Source of the DNA: CBDAQV01 sp965199335
GTDB lineage: Bacteria > Pseudomonadota > Alphaproteobacteria > CALMVH01
Direction of reading: 5' to 3'
Length of the DNA: 64,000 bases
NCBI GenBank assembly: GCA_965199335.1
Contig: CBDAQZ010000003.1
Span: 558,001 to 622,000 of the forward strand
The notes under the pieces are model-generated. The model saw only the letters and a program-made list of their open reading frames with translations, was not told where the DNA came from and did no database searches. Each line of letters starts with the position of its first letter. The first letter of the stretch is position 1. Shown piece by piece: positions 8,936 to 17,749 of this stretch. The position numbers were made by a program, and so were the translations under genes.

Positions 8936-10047
8936 CGCCCCAGCGCCTTCTCGTAGACGTCCATGAACGCCGCCGCGACGCCCTTCCAGGCGTAGCGCTG
9001 CGAGAAGGCCATCGCCGTCTGGCGCATCGCCGCGTAATCGGTTTCGACGCGCTTGTGGAAAGCCTCGATGCGCTGTGCCGAGGCAACGCTGTCGGCGGGA
9101 TCGACGATCTCGCCGAAGCCCAGCCCGTGGCGCAGTTTGTCGAACGGCGGGATTTCGCTGAGCAGGGGCAACAGGCCGGCGGATAGACCCTCGACGATGC
9201 TGAGGCCGAAGCCCTCGTAGGCCGAGGCCGAGGCGATGTAGCTGCACTGCGACAGGATCCTGCCGATCTCTTCCTGGGGCGGGGACACATGGATGTGGAC
9301 GGCATCGCCCGCATCCACCCCTGCGGCGGCGGCGCGCAGCGTATCGACGGTCTCGTCCGCCGCCAGCCCCACGATGTGCAGGGTCCAGCTGGGATCGAGG
9401 CGGCGCAACGCGCCGACCAGCTCGATCAGCGCCGGCACGCGCTTGTTGCCCGACCAGCGGCCGATGAACACCAGGCTGCGCAGCGGCGCCTTGCTGCCGC
9501 AATCGTGCCATTTGTCGATGTTCACCCCATTCTCGATCGCGATCACCCGGTCGCCCGCGATGCGGCGAAAGGTGGCGGCGTCGTTCTCGCTCGACGCGCA
9601 GATCCTGGCATAGAACAGGGAGGAGGTCCGCGTCACCGTCTGGAAGAATATCTTCTTCAACCGGGAAGCAAAATCCGTATGGAAGAAACCGCCATGGGTC
9701 GAGGCGACCAGGGTCCTGCGGTGCAGCGGTTTGGTGAATGCCATGAAGTCGTAGAAGAAATCGATGGCGTGGACATGCACGATGTCCGCGCCCCCGACGG
9801 CGCCCAGCACGCTTGGCGCGAAAGGATAGCGGCGCGAGCCCGACCAGGGGATGCGCGTGACCTCGATCCCGTCGATCGTCGCCGTCTTGGGCAACTTGGT
9901 CTGCGGGTCGGCGAAGACGCTATCCAGCGTGACCACCCGCACCCGCACGCCCGGCATGGCGGCAAGGGTGCGGCACAGGTTGGACACCGCATCCTCCAGC
10001 CCACCGACCGAAGGCGCGTATTGACGCACGATATGAACAATTTCCAT
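8932..10047 (-). CDS. gumH: GumH/AceC-type alpha-mannosyltransferase (GT4)
   Basis: 371 residues of GT4 (GT-B) fold. From memory it aligns closely with Xanthomonas GumH: start MEIVHIVRQYAPSVGGLEDA, then RRYPFAPSVLGAV, VHVHAIDFFYDFMAFTKPLH, ASTHGGFFHTDFASRLKKIF, TRTSSLFYARICASSEND and SASAYEGFGLSIVEGLSAG (the EX7E donor site). GumH and AceC add alpha-1,3-mannose to cellobiosyl-diphospho-polyprenol in xanthan and acetan assembly. The presence of a GumM-type enzyme (15429-16184) and GumB/C homologs supports that role here. Probably cytoplasmic, membrane-associated. The exact sugar and linkage are inferred. Confidence 0.88.
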   Translation of the reverse strand: MEIVHIVRQYAPSVGGLEDAVSNLCRTLAAMPGVRVRVVTLDSVFADPQTKLPKTATIDGIEVTRIPWSGSRRYPFAPSVLGAVGGADIVHVHAIDFFYDFMAFTKPLHRRTLVASTHGGFFHTDFASRLKKIFFQTVTRTSSLFYARICASSENDAATFRRIAGDRVIAIENGVNIDKWHDCGSKAPLRSLVFIGRWSGNKRVPALIELVGALRRLDPSWTLHIVGLAADETVDTLRAAAAGVDAGDAVHIHVSPPQEEIGRILSQCSYIASASAYEGFGLSIVEGLSAGLLPLLSEIPPFDKLRHGLGFGEIVDPADSVASAQRIEAFHKRVETDYAAMRQTAMAFSQRYAWKGVAAAFMDVYEKALGR

Positions 10048-10133
10048 TCTTAACCATTCTCATTGCAACATTCGGGTTACAAGCAAAACCTTGTTACCCT
10101 ATGATTCCTTATGAAATCGGGAAAGGATACGCC

Positions 10134-11234
10134 GTGCTGATCGGGATCGACGCATCGCCAGCGGGCAAGGACCACAAGACGGGCATCGAGTGGTACTGTC
10201 ACTATATCGTCGAGGAGCTGGCGAAGCTGGACACCGCGAACCGGTACCGCATCTATACCAAGGTGCCGATCCGGCAGAACCTTGCCGCCTTCCCCGACAA
10301 TTTCACCGAGGTGGTCCTGCCCGACCGCTCGTTCTGGACGCATACGGCGCTGGCGAAGGAACTGAAGCAGAACCCGGTCGACGTTTTCTACAGCCCCGGC
10401 CACATCATCCCGTGGCGACACCCCAGGCGCACGATCTCGACGATCCACGACGCCGGTTTCCGCCATTACCGCAAGAGCTACAGCCTCTACCAGTACCTGC
10501 ATGCGACCGGCAATTCGTGGAGCTCGGTCAAATGGTCGAGCAAGGTCATCGTGCCCTCGCAGTTCGTCGCCGACGACATCGCCACGATCTACAATCTGAA
10601 GGGCAAGCAGGTCGCGGTCATCCCCAACGGCTTCGACCCCGCCGAATTCGTCGGCATCACGCCCGAGGAGATCGCAGCCGCCAGGGCCGCGCACAACATA
10701 ACCGCGCCCTACCTGATCTTCATCGGCCGCATGGATTCGCGCAAGAACCTGCTGCGCGCGCTGCAGGCCTATTTCCGCCTGGTGAACGAGGAGGGGCTGA
10801 CCAGCCCGTTCGTGCTGATCGGCGCCCCCGGCATCGGCTATGACGAGATCGAGGCGTTCATCGCCGGGCAGAAACGATCCGACCTGATCGTGCGCACCGG
10901 CTATGTCGACGCGCGGGTCAAGGCCGCCCTGCTGGCGGGATCGCGCGCGATGATCTTCCCGTCGCTGTACGAGGGATTCGGCATCCCGATCCTGGAGGGC
11001 TTCGCCGCCGGTACGCCGGTGCTGACCGGCACGCTGACCTCCTGCCCCGAAGTCGCCGGCGACGCGGCGCTGCTGGTCGACCCGATGGATGTCGACGCGA
11101 TCGCCGCCGGCATGCGGTCGCTGCTGAGCGACGACGCGCTGTGCCGATCGCTGGTCGCCAGGGGCAAGGAACGGGCGAAGCTGTACAGCTGGGAGATCAC
11201 CACCAGGGCCGTGCACAAGCTGCTGGCAGGCTAG
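10134..11234 (+). CDS. Glycosyltransferase family 4
   Basis: About 366 residues of GT-B fold. GTG 10134 is preferred: it is preceded by GGAAAGGA at good spacing and starts the protein at LIGIDASPAGKDHKTGIEWY, where GT4 enzymes normally begin; an ATG at 10101 adds 11 residues. Further landmarks: IHDAGFRHYRKSYSLY, VIPNGFDPAEF, FIGRMDSRKNLLRALQAYF and PSLYEGFGIPILEGFAAGTP (donor EX7E). Such proteins usually transfer mannose, glucose or rhamnose during polysaccharide assembly. It is divergent from gumH and converges with cysS (four-base overlap). Acceptor unknown. Confidence 0.85.
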   Translation: MLIGIDASPAGKDHKTGIEWYCHYIVEELAKLDTANRYRIYTKVPIRQNLAAFPDNFTEVVLPDRSFWTHTALAKELKQNPVDVFYSPGHIIPWRHPRRTISTIHDAGFRHYRKSYSLYQYLHATGNSWSSVKWSSKVIVPSQFVADDIATIYNLKGKQVAVIPNGFDPAEFVGITPEEIAAARAAHNITAPYLIFIGRMDSRKNLLRALQAYFRLVNEEGLTSPFVLIGAPGIGYDEIEAFIAGQKRSDLIVRTGYVDARVKAALLAGSRAMIFPSLYEGFGIPILEGFAAGTPVLTGTLTSCPEVAGDAALLVDPMDVDAIAAGMRSLLSDDALCRSLVARGKERAKLYSWEITTRAVHKLLAG

Positions 11235-12688
11235 CCTGCCAGCGCCGGGCCCTGTGCGGTGTTCGATGTATTCGCCCGTAGCGCACGGCGCAGCGACATG
11301 TACGATTGATCCTGCACCTCGACCTTCTCGCTCGTAAGGACGGCCCTCAGCGCATCGGCCCTCTGCCAGTTCCTGCCCAGACGCGCCTCGTCGCGTTCCG
11401 CCATGATCCGTTCATGCTCGGGGGTAAGGGTCCGCTTTGGCCCGGCCATCAGGTCGAGGCACAGGATGCTGTCGAACTCCCCGGCCAGGCACAGTTTCTC
11501 GGTTGCGTTCAGCCCCGTGGATTTCGCGGCCTTCCACAGCGTGGCGATGGCGCCGGGCGTGTGCAGGTCGTTGCGCAGCGACGACCAGAAGGCGTTCGCA
11601 TAGGGCGCGGTGGCTTCCGGGCGCACCGTATCGCCGGCAGAGGCCTCGCCTTTCCAGCGCGCGACGTGATCCAGCAGGCCCTCATAGGCGCTCTGCGCGC
11701 CTTCCAGCGCGGGATAGCTGAACTGGAGCTGCTTGCGGTAGTGCGACGTCAGCACCTGGTAGCGGTAGGCCAGCGGATCGAAGCCGTCCTTGACCAGCTT
11801 GTCGATCGTCAGCGTGTCGCCCTTCGACTTGGACATCTTGCCGTTGTCGACGACCAGGAACTCGCCGTGCATCCAGGTATTGACCCATTTGTGGCCGAAG
11901 GTCGCCTCGGCCTGCGCGATCTCGTTGGTGTGGTGCACGGGGACGTGGTCGATGCCGCCGCAATGGATGTCGATCCGCTCGCCCAGGTATTTGGTGGCCA
12001 TCGCCGAGCATTCGATATGCCAGCCCGGGAACCCGACGCCCCAGGGCGATTCCCACTGCATGATCTGGTTGGGGAATTTCGATTGCGAGAACCACAGGGC
12101 GAAATCGGCCTGGTTGCGCTTGCGGTCGTCGATCTCGACGCGGTCGGTGGACAGCTGCCGGTCCATCTTGAGGTTGGCCAGCTCGGCATAGGTCGGAAAG
12201 CTGGCGACGTCGAAATAGACGTTGCCGTCGCTCTCGTAGGCCATGCCCTTGTCGACCAGGGTTGAAACCATCTCGATCATCTCGGGAATGTGGTCGGTCG
12301 CGCGGCAGACGATGTCGGGCGGCCGTATGCCCAGCATGCCGGCATGGCGGAAGAACTCGCCTTCGTAGTATTCGGCGACCTTCCACGGGTCCTTCTTCTC
12401 ACGCGCGGCGGCCACCGACATCTTGTCCTCGCCGGTATCGCCGTCGGACTGCAGATGGCCGACATCGGTGATGTTCATGACATGGGTCACGTCGTAGCCG
12501 GCGTGGCGCAGGGTCCGGCTGAGCACATCCTCGAAGATATAGGTGCGCAGGTTGCCGATATGCGCATAGTGATACACCGTCGGACCGCATGTATAAAGGC
12601 TTACTTTCCCTTCTTCGATCGGAGAAAACTCTTCGATCCTGTTGTTAAGGGTGTTGTAGAACCTTATGTCCTCCGGAATTTTACTCAC
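11231..12688 (-). CDS. cysS: Cysteinyl-tRNA synthetase, HIGN-type
   Basis: Charges tRNA-Cys. 485 residues. TCGPTVYHYAHIGNLRTY carries a zinc Cys (C34) and the class I signature (HIGN, 43-46). The other zinc ligands appear in HIECSAMA and GGIDHVPVHHTNE. KMSKSKGDTLT is the second signature, and an RNW..AD-LR C-terminal tRNA-binding region is present, so this is a complete enzyme rather than a ligase-only relative such as MshC. The CGPTVY-YAHIGNLRTYIFEDVL form is, as I recall, more usual outside Alphaproteobacteria. It lies inside the polysaccharide cluster, so it may be a transferred or second copy. Confidence 0.93.
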   Translation of the reverse strand: MSKIPEDIRFYNTLNNRIEEFSPIEEGKVSLYTCGPTVYHYAHIGNLRTYIFEDVLSRTLRHAGYDVTHVMNITDVGHLQSDGDTGEDKMSVAAAREKKDPWKVAEYYEGEFFRHAGMLGIRPPDIVCRATDHIPEMIEMVSTLVDKGMAYESDGNVYFDVASFPTYAELANLKMDRQLSTDRVEIDDRKRNQADFALWFSQSKFPNQIMQWESPWGVGFPGWHIECSAMATKYLGERIDIHCGGIDHVPVHHTNEIAQAEATFGHKWVNTWMHGEFLVVDNGKMSKSKGDTLTIDKLVKDGFDPLAYRYQVLTSHYRKQLQFSYPALEGAQSAYEGLLDHVARWKGEASAGDTVRPEATAPYANAFWSSLRNDLHTPGAIATLWKAAKSTGLNATEKLCLAGEFDSILCLDLMAGPKRTLTPEHERIMAERDEARLGRNWQRADALRAVLTSEKVEVQDQSYMSLRRALRANTSNTAQGPALAG

Positions 12689-12925
12689 CGTATCCTCGTG
12701 CAGAAAAAGTACATTTCCGTATAGAGAATACAGCCGAATTAGACAACAGTTTTAATCTAATCTTTAGGTTTATGCCCGAAGGCGGACGTCATGTTATGAC
12801 TTCGTTCACGCCCATTACCGTGCAGTATTTTTGAATTGATACCGCGTTCTCGCCGTGACATCGCTACATGGCAAGAGAACCGTAAGCCCAATCGCATCGC
12901 CACCACACACGAAACGATTCATAAA

Positions 12926-14008
12926 TTAGGAGGAGAAAGCGGGGGGGGGGGGCAATCGATTGATTATAAATCGACCGCATTTCTGCCCGGGCCGTTCGAT
13001 CCAGCGGTATGTCACAGCAGACATGACAATAACGCAGCCAAACATTAAAACAACCGTACTGGATGCGGCCAGATTCTCATTCATATGTTGGGCAAGAATG
13101 GGCTTAAAATGCTCTATTATGTGAAGGAGCGGCGCATGCAGAAGATAAACAGACAAGGATATTTCACCTACTTTCCATACTGGCCAACTTCCTAGGAATT
13201 GGGCCACCGGACCCTTATCGTATGCCAGTGCAGCTATTAATACGACAATCGTAATCGGACTTAGAAAAGCTGCAGAGCTGTATGTAAAAACCAAAAATAA
13301 AATAGCAGCGAGAACATCAAATCCCTTGAAAGATAAATCAACTTTCTCCCATACAAGATATAATATGCTTCCTGAAAAAAAGCCCGCTATACCACGCTCA
13401 AAAGCCTGAACACCATCTACGGCTTCAGCCAGCCCCAAATCCCACCTTGCCATGAAACATTTAATGCCAAAGCAGACTATCAGGAGAAGGATTATAGTAG
13501 ATAACCAGACCGGCAATTTTCGTTGCGCAACAACAAGCACCGTTAGCGGAAAAATGATGTAGCACACGAGCTCAATCGTAAGGCTCCACACAGAAGCATT
13601 CCAATGATTTGAATCCAAGCCAAAGGCTGTGGCAGTAAGACTGAGTACGTATGGAAATATTTTCCAATCGTAATACTGTGCTGCTTGGCCAGTGGGTGGA
13701 GATACAAATGCTTTAAGTGCAAGCAAGCACATAACTGTTAAATGCAAAGGATAAATTCTAAAAACGCGTTTTATAAAAAAACTTGGCCACTCAAATACAA
13801 GCATGTTGCGATGCGTTCGCATTAAGATAAAACCGCTCAGAACAAAAAATACATCAACCCCGATTGTTCCCCTTCCGAAGAAAGCAGGAGGAATAATTGG
13901 TGCCGGCATATTTGCGTTTATATGATAACCCATGACCCAGAGCGCCGCGATTCCGCGAAGTCCTGTCAATGCCTTAATCTCCTGTCGACTATTTTTCAAA
14001 ATATCCAT
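12926..14008 (-). CDS. Acyltransferase 3 family (O-acetyltransferase), AT-rich gene
   Basis: About 360 residues with some ten hydrophobic segments. The N-terminus IKALTGLRGIAALWVMGYH holds the catalytic-type Arg and His of the OafA/GumF family; FFGRGTIGVDVFFVLSGFIL and SVWSLTIELVCYIIFP follow, and the C-terminus has the SVYLLHAPLL and YRWIERPG motifs. Such proteins move acyl groups, usually acetyl, to sugars of polysaccharides in the inner membrane. The gene is much richer in A and T than its neighbours, a sign of transfer. A G12 run (C12 on the coding strand) lies in the last codons. ATG 14008 is preferred over a GTG at 14041. Confidence 0.85.
   Translation of the reverse strand: MDILKNSRQEIKALTGLRGIAALWVMGYHINANMPAPIIPPAFFGRGTIGVDVFFVLSGFILMRTHRNMLVFEWPSFFIKRVFRIYPLHLTVMCLLALKAFVSPPTGQAAQYYDWKIFPYVLSLTATAFGLDSNHWNASVWSLTIELVCYIIFPLTVLVVAQRKLPVWLSTIILLLIVCFGIKCFMARWDLGLAEAVDGVQAFERGIAGFFSGSILYLVWEKVDLSFKGFDVLAAILFLVFTYSSAAFLSPITIVVLIAALAYDKGPVAQFLGSWPVWKVGEISLSVYLLHAPLLHIIEHFKPILAQHMNENLAASSTVVLMFGCVIVMSAVTYRWIERPGQKCGRFIINRLPPPPAFSS
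12941..12952. repeat. Homopolymer tract of 12 G
   Basis: Twelve consecutive G on the plus strand encode four prolines (coding-strand C12) seven to nine codons before the end of the acyltransferase. Such tracts slip during replication and cause phase variation in other bacteria. Here a change of length only alters the last residues: loss of one base ends the frame soon after, gain of one base extends it for roughly 20 codons. Confidence 0.95.
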
Positions 14009-14210
14009 TACGTATCCAAAATTCACAGCAAGATGCTGCACATTTAAAGTCTAATCGACCACCATGATAACAATCAGATTCCGGCTTTCGCCCATCCTTA
14101 AGCCTTACAGCAGAATAATGATTTGGAACAAGCTGTTTAGAGGATCTATCGCAGGAAAATTGTATAGATAAATTATTGACAAAATAGGTTAATCATATGT
14201 AACAAACTTA

Positions 14211-15509
14211 ATGAGTGAAGTCGTAATTAAATCCAAACCCCACATCTTTGCGCTCGATGGTGTGCGCGGGGCTGCGGCCTTGCTGGTCATGTTCTATCAT
14301 TCGTATGACATTACGTCGTTCAAGATGGTGCCTCTATATGCAGGCGGTTTCTCCGTAAGTATATTTTTCGCCTTGAGCGGTTTTCTGATGGGCTATCTGC
14401 ATCTTGCCCAGAGGTTCGATGCCGCCCATCTCGTCAAGTACGTGACCAGCAGGTTTTCCCGGATCGCGCCGCTTTACCTTCTGGTCGTGATGGGTTCGTA
14501 CCTGGTCACGTCCCATGTCTTCCCGGATTTTCCGATTGCCGTGACGCGGCAGAACCTGGCCCGGCATCTCCTGTTTTCCGGCAGCATGTCGATCCTGTGG
14601 TCCATTCCGCCGGAAGTGCAGTTCTATGCCTTCTTCATCGGCATCTGGTGGGCCGTGGACCGCGCCGCCGCCGGCAGATACGCGCCGGCGATCGCGATCG
14701 CCGTCCTGGCGCTGGCCCAATATGCGATAGCCCCCCATTGCCCCGGCACGACCCTGCCGACGAAGATCCCGCTTTTCCTGGCCGGGGTGGTGGCTGGCTA
14801 TCTGCGCTACAGGCAAACCGCGCCCCTGAAGCTGAACGATAAAATCCTGGGCATTCTTCAATGCGGGGCGCTGGTCGCGCTTAGTGCTTACGCCTATACC
14901 TTATATAGTTCATCCAATGCTCCGATCAGAGTTGCGGTAGTTGCGGGGGTTTCGCCGGCGCTGGACGAACGGATTTACGGATCGCTGCCTTACACATTGC
15001 TGTGCGGCACCACCATAATCCTGATTTCGCAGCCGACCGGGATCATCGATGCGCTTTTCGCGAACAAGGCGCTTCGAAAACTGGGCAGCTGGAGCTTTGC
15101 CCTCTATCTGCTGCATGTCCCGTGCTTCTTTTTCATGCAGAAACTGCTGGGCCCGGATAACATTACCGGGCTGGACGCTGCGCCTAGCTGGGCGGTCGCC
15201 GTTTCGGGCGCGACCTTGTCCATCGTCGCGTCATGGGCCGCCCATAGCGCGATCGAGCGTCCCTCGCAGAAAAGCATAAAGAGTCTGTCGCGCCGCCTGT
15301 ACGCGAAATTCCTCGATCGCGGCGTCTACGACGCCGGTGCCCAGCCGTCGATGACCGTCATCACACCCATGCCGGGCAATCCCGCCAGCGACCTGGCCCG
15401 CGTCGGATGGGTCACGGATACGATCGACCTAAGCCCGCCGCATAACGAGCCGCAGAATGACGACGTGGCAGAGAAAGACAACGTTGCCGAGCAGATAACG
15501 CCGCCATAG
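14211..15509 (+). CDS. Acyltransferase 3 family protein (polysaccharide O-acylation)
   Basis: 432 residues, multi-pass. IFALDGVRGAAALLVMFYHSYD holds the family R and H, then GGFSVSIFFALSGFLMGYL, RFSRIAPLYLL, WSIPPEVQFYAFF and, late, SFALYLLHVPCFF and SAIERPSQK. It is a second putative O-acetyltransferase of the cluster, like GumF/GumG in xanthan. Unlike 12926-14008 its GC content matches the surroundings, so the two have different histories. A hydrophilic tail of about 65 residues (from DRGVYDAG on) extends beyond the membrane domain and overlaps the end of the opposite GumM-type gene by 81 bases. Confidence 0.87.
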   Translation: MSEVVIKSKPHIFALDGVRGAAALLVMFYHSYDITSFKMVPLYAGGFSVSIFFALSGFLMGYLHLAQRFDAAHLVKYVTSRFSRIAPLYLLVVMGSYLVTSHVFPDFPIAVTRQNLARHLLFSGSMSILWSIPPEVQFYAFFIGIWWAVDRAAAGRYAPAIAIAVLALAQYAIAPHCPGTTLPTKIPLFLAGVVAGYLRYRQTAPLKLNDKILGILQCGALVALSAYAYTLYSSSNAPIRVAVVAGVSPALDERIYGSLPYTLLCGTTIILISQPTGIIDALFANKALRKLGSWSFALYLLHVPCFFFMQKLLGPDNITGLDAAPSWAVAVSGATLSIVASWAAHSAIERPSQKSIKSLSRRLYAKFLDRGVYDAGAQPSMTVITPMPGNPASDLARVGWVTDTIDLSPPHNEPQNDDVAEKDNVAEQITPP

Positions 15510-16184
15510 GCGGCGCGGCTCCTGGATCAGGCGGAACAGCCATTCCATGCGGGCGCGTTGCCAGGCCAGCGGGGCGCGCGGGAAGCGGCCGGCCCAGAAA
15601 TCCAGTATCGCGCCGCCGTTCACGATCACCGCCTGCAGCCTGGCGCGGTCGCGCAGATCGGTCGCCACGCGTTCCTGCTTGGGCATGCCCATCCCCAGGA
15701 TCACCAGCTCGGGCGCGGCTTCCAGCAGGCGGGGGGCGTAATCCTCCGGCGGGGCGAAACCGTCCATCGCCAGCACCACCGTGCCGCCCAGCCCCTCGAT
15801 CGCCGCCACCGCCTTCGACAGATAAGGCTCGGCCGTGCCGCACACCGCAATCTTGCGGCCATTGAAGGCCTGCACGATCAGCGGGGTCAGGTCGGTGCCG
15901 TTCATGTTCACGCCGGGCGGCCTGTCCAGCGCCTTCATCAGGATCGACATGCCGGCGCCGTCGCGCAGCAGGTGGTCGGCGCGGCAGAAATCGTCGGCGA
16001 TGGCGCCATCCTTCCACGCCAGGTTGAATCCGTGCGCATTGACGAAGGAGATGACGGCCGGCGCCGTCGCGGCGGCCAGTTGCGCGATGAAGGCGGCGCG
16101 GCTGCGTTCGTCGGGCACGGGCTGCACGGCGTCAAGAACCCTGTAGGCTCGGGCGCGGGCGGTGTCTTTTACGGTCGTGGTCAC
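15429..16184 (-). CDS. WecG/TagA/CpsF family glycosyltransferase, GumM-like
   Basis: GT26 family enzyme, about 251 residues from a GTG at 16184 that lies 16 bases after the flippase stop. Landmarks: ISFVNAHGFNLAWKDG, the catalytic-type NGTDLTP, KIAVCGTAEPYLSKA, LVILGMGMPKQE and VNGGAILDFWAGRFPRAP, the usual GT26 order. In xanthan GumM and in acetan AceB this family adds the second, beta-1,4-linked glucose to glucosyl-diphospho-polyprenol, which would make the cellobiosyl acceptor for the GumH homolog. A membrane-anchoring Trp/Arg-rich C-terminus (RARMEWLFRLIQEPRRLWRR) is typical. The exact sugar is inferred. Confidence 0.88.
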   Translation of the reverse strand: MTTTVKDTARARAYRVLDAVQPVPDERSRAAFIAQLAAATAPAVISFVNAHGFNLAWKDGAIADDFCRADHLLRDGAGMSILMKALDRPPGVNMNGTDLTPLIVQAFNGRKIAVCGTAEPYLSKAVAAIEGLGGTVVLAMDGFAPPEDYAPRLLEAAPELVILGMGMPKQERVATDLRDRARLQAVIVNGGAILDFWAGRFPRAPLAWQRARMEWLFRLIQEPRRLWRRYLLGNVVFLCHVVILRLVMRRA

Positions 16185-16200
16185 TGGCGGTTTTCCCGGA

Positions 16201-17685
16201 TTACCCAAAGCGTTTGAAGGCGCGCCTGCCAAGATCGACGACCAGCATCGCCGTCTGGCGGCCGAAGACCCAGATCGCACCGGTATAGACGACCGCGCCC
16301 AGCGGGCACAGCAAGGCCAGGCGCAGGGTCAGGCTGTAATTGCCCAGCAGGTGATCGGCGACCCTGACGACGACGAACATCAGCCCGCAGGAAACGAGGC
16401 CGGGCGCCATCGCGCCGATCTGGTCGCCCAGCGAGATCCCGGTCAGGCGCGATACCATGACCAGCGCCATCGGCAGGGTGACCACATAGGGCAGCACGAA
16501 CGGAACCGCGACCGAGACGCGCGGGTCGCCGCGCAGCAGCAGGAACCCCGCCAGCGCGATCACGGCATAGGCAACGGTGACCGCCAGGTTCCAGGACGGG
16601 CGCTTGAGCGTGACGAAGACGTTCTCGCAATACAGCAGCAGCACGATGGCGAGGCCGCCGAAGGACAGCAGTTCCAGGACCGGCCCGGCATCGGCCCAGC
16701 GCGCCCCGAACACGACCTGGATCGCCTCGTTGGAAACGGCGGAGGCGCCGACGAAGACCGGGCCGCAGGCGGCGCAGATCAGGGCCAGCGCGCTCAGCAT
16801 GCCGCGCTTCAGGCGGACGGGATCGCCCTGTATCTCGGCCAGCGCCGGGGTCAGCACGCCGTTGATCGGATTGGAGGCGACCAGCTGGATCGCGAGCCGC
16901 ACGCGCTTGGCGACGTTGTAGACGCCGACGGCGGCGGGGCCGAAGGAATAGGCGACCAGGAACGTATCGCAGTTCGAGCTGGTGATCCCGACCAGGGCAT
17001 TGGCCCAGATGCTGCGCAGGAACAGGAATATCTCGCGCGCCGTGGTGACGGAGAAATCGAAGCCGGGCCGCCACGGACAGGTGATCCAGATCAGGATCAT
17101 CGCGACGCTGGTCGTCACCAGCTGCTGTGTCACCAACGCCCAGACGCCCCAGCCGTGGATCGCCAGCACGACGCCGGTCACGCCGCCGATGACCGCGCCG
17201 ACCAGCGCCCGTATCGCCATCGGGCGGAAGCGGAAATTGCGCGTCATCCAGCCTTCGTGCGTGCGCGCGATGCCGATCACCACCAGCGTGGTGCTCATCG
17301 CCACCAGCACGCGGGTCAGGCCGGGCGAATTGAACAGCCGCTCGCAGAACGGGGCGATGCCGGCGACCAGCGCCGCGGCGGCCACGGATATGGCGATGGT
17401 GATCCAGAAGGCGGTGGTGTAGTCCGCGTCGGTCGCCTGCTGCCGCCGCGTGATCGCGGTGACGGTGGGATCGATGGCCAGCATCTTGATGCTCTGCGTC
17501 ACCAGGAAGCAGACGCTGATCAACCCGACGTCGCTGGGGCTGACGAAATGGGCGATGGTGGCGAATACGGCGAAGGACGTGCCCTGCACGCCGATCATCT
17601 CAAGCAAGATCCACAGGGCGCCGGCGGTGGCGCGCGCTTTCAGCGACGGCCCCTCCTCCCCTGCGATTTCACTTTCAATAGTCAT
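16201..17685 (-). CDS. Polysaccharide flippase, MOP/PST family (Wzx/GumJ-like)
   Basis: 494 residues, 12-14 hydrophobic segments. It starts at ATG 17685 (MTIESEIAGEEG), rejecting an Arg-rich upstream extension. SLKARATAGALWILLEMIGVQGTSF-like first helix, IAHFVSPSDVGLISVCF and VYNVAKRVRLAIQLVASNP with LTPALAEIQGDP are typical of PST-type lipid-linked oligosaccharide flippases. It would move the assembled polyprenyl-linked repeat unit across the inner membrane. Second-last gene of the minus-strand run GT2-GT4-flippase-GumM. Confidence 0.86.
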   Translation of the reverse strand: MTIESEIAGEEGPSLKARATAGALWILLEMIGVQGTSFAVFATIAHFVSPSDVGLISVCFLVTQSIKMLAIDPTVTAITRRQQATDADYTTAFWITIAISVAAAALVAGIAPFCERLFNSPGLTRVLVAMSTTLVVIGIARTHEGWMTRNFRFRPMAIRALVGAVIGGVTGVVLAIHGWGVWALVTQQLVTTSVAMILIWITCPWRPGFDFSVTTAREIFLFLRSIWANALVGITSSNCDTFLVAYSFGPAAVGVYNVAKRVRLAIQLVASNPINGVLTPALAEIQGDPVRLKRGMLSALALICAACGPVFVGASAVSNEAIQVVFGARWADAGPVLELLSFGGLAIVLLLYCENVFVTLKRPSWNLAVTVAYAVIALAGFLLLRGDPRVSVAVPFVLPYVVTLPMALVMVSRLTGISLGDQIGAMAPGLVSCGLMFVVVRVADHLLGNYSLTLRLALLCPLGAVVYTGAIWVFGRQTAMLVVDLGRRAFKRFG

Positions 17686-17749
17686 ACAATAACATGTCCA
17701 CGATTTCGGACGGCGTGTCCACAACAGCGGACCGATCCGGCGCGATCCG

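Noticed and set aside
12941..12952. G12 tract as an on/off phase switch
   Set aside because: It lies in the last ten codons, so slippage changes only the tail, not the whole protein; a tail effect is kept as a finding, an on/off switch is not.
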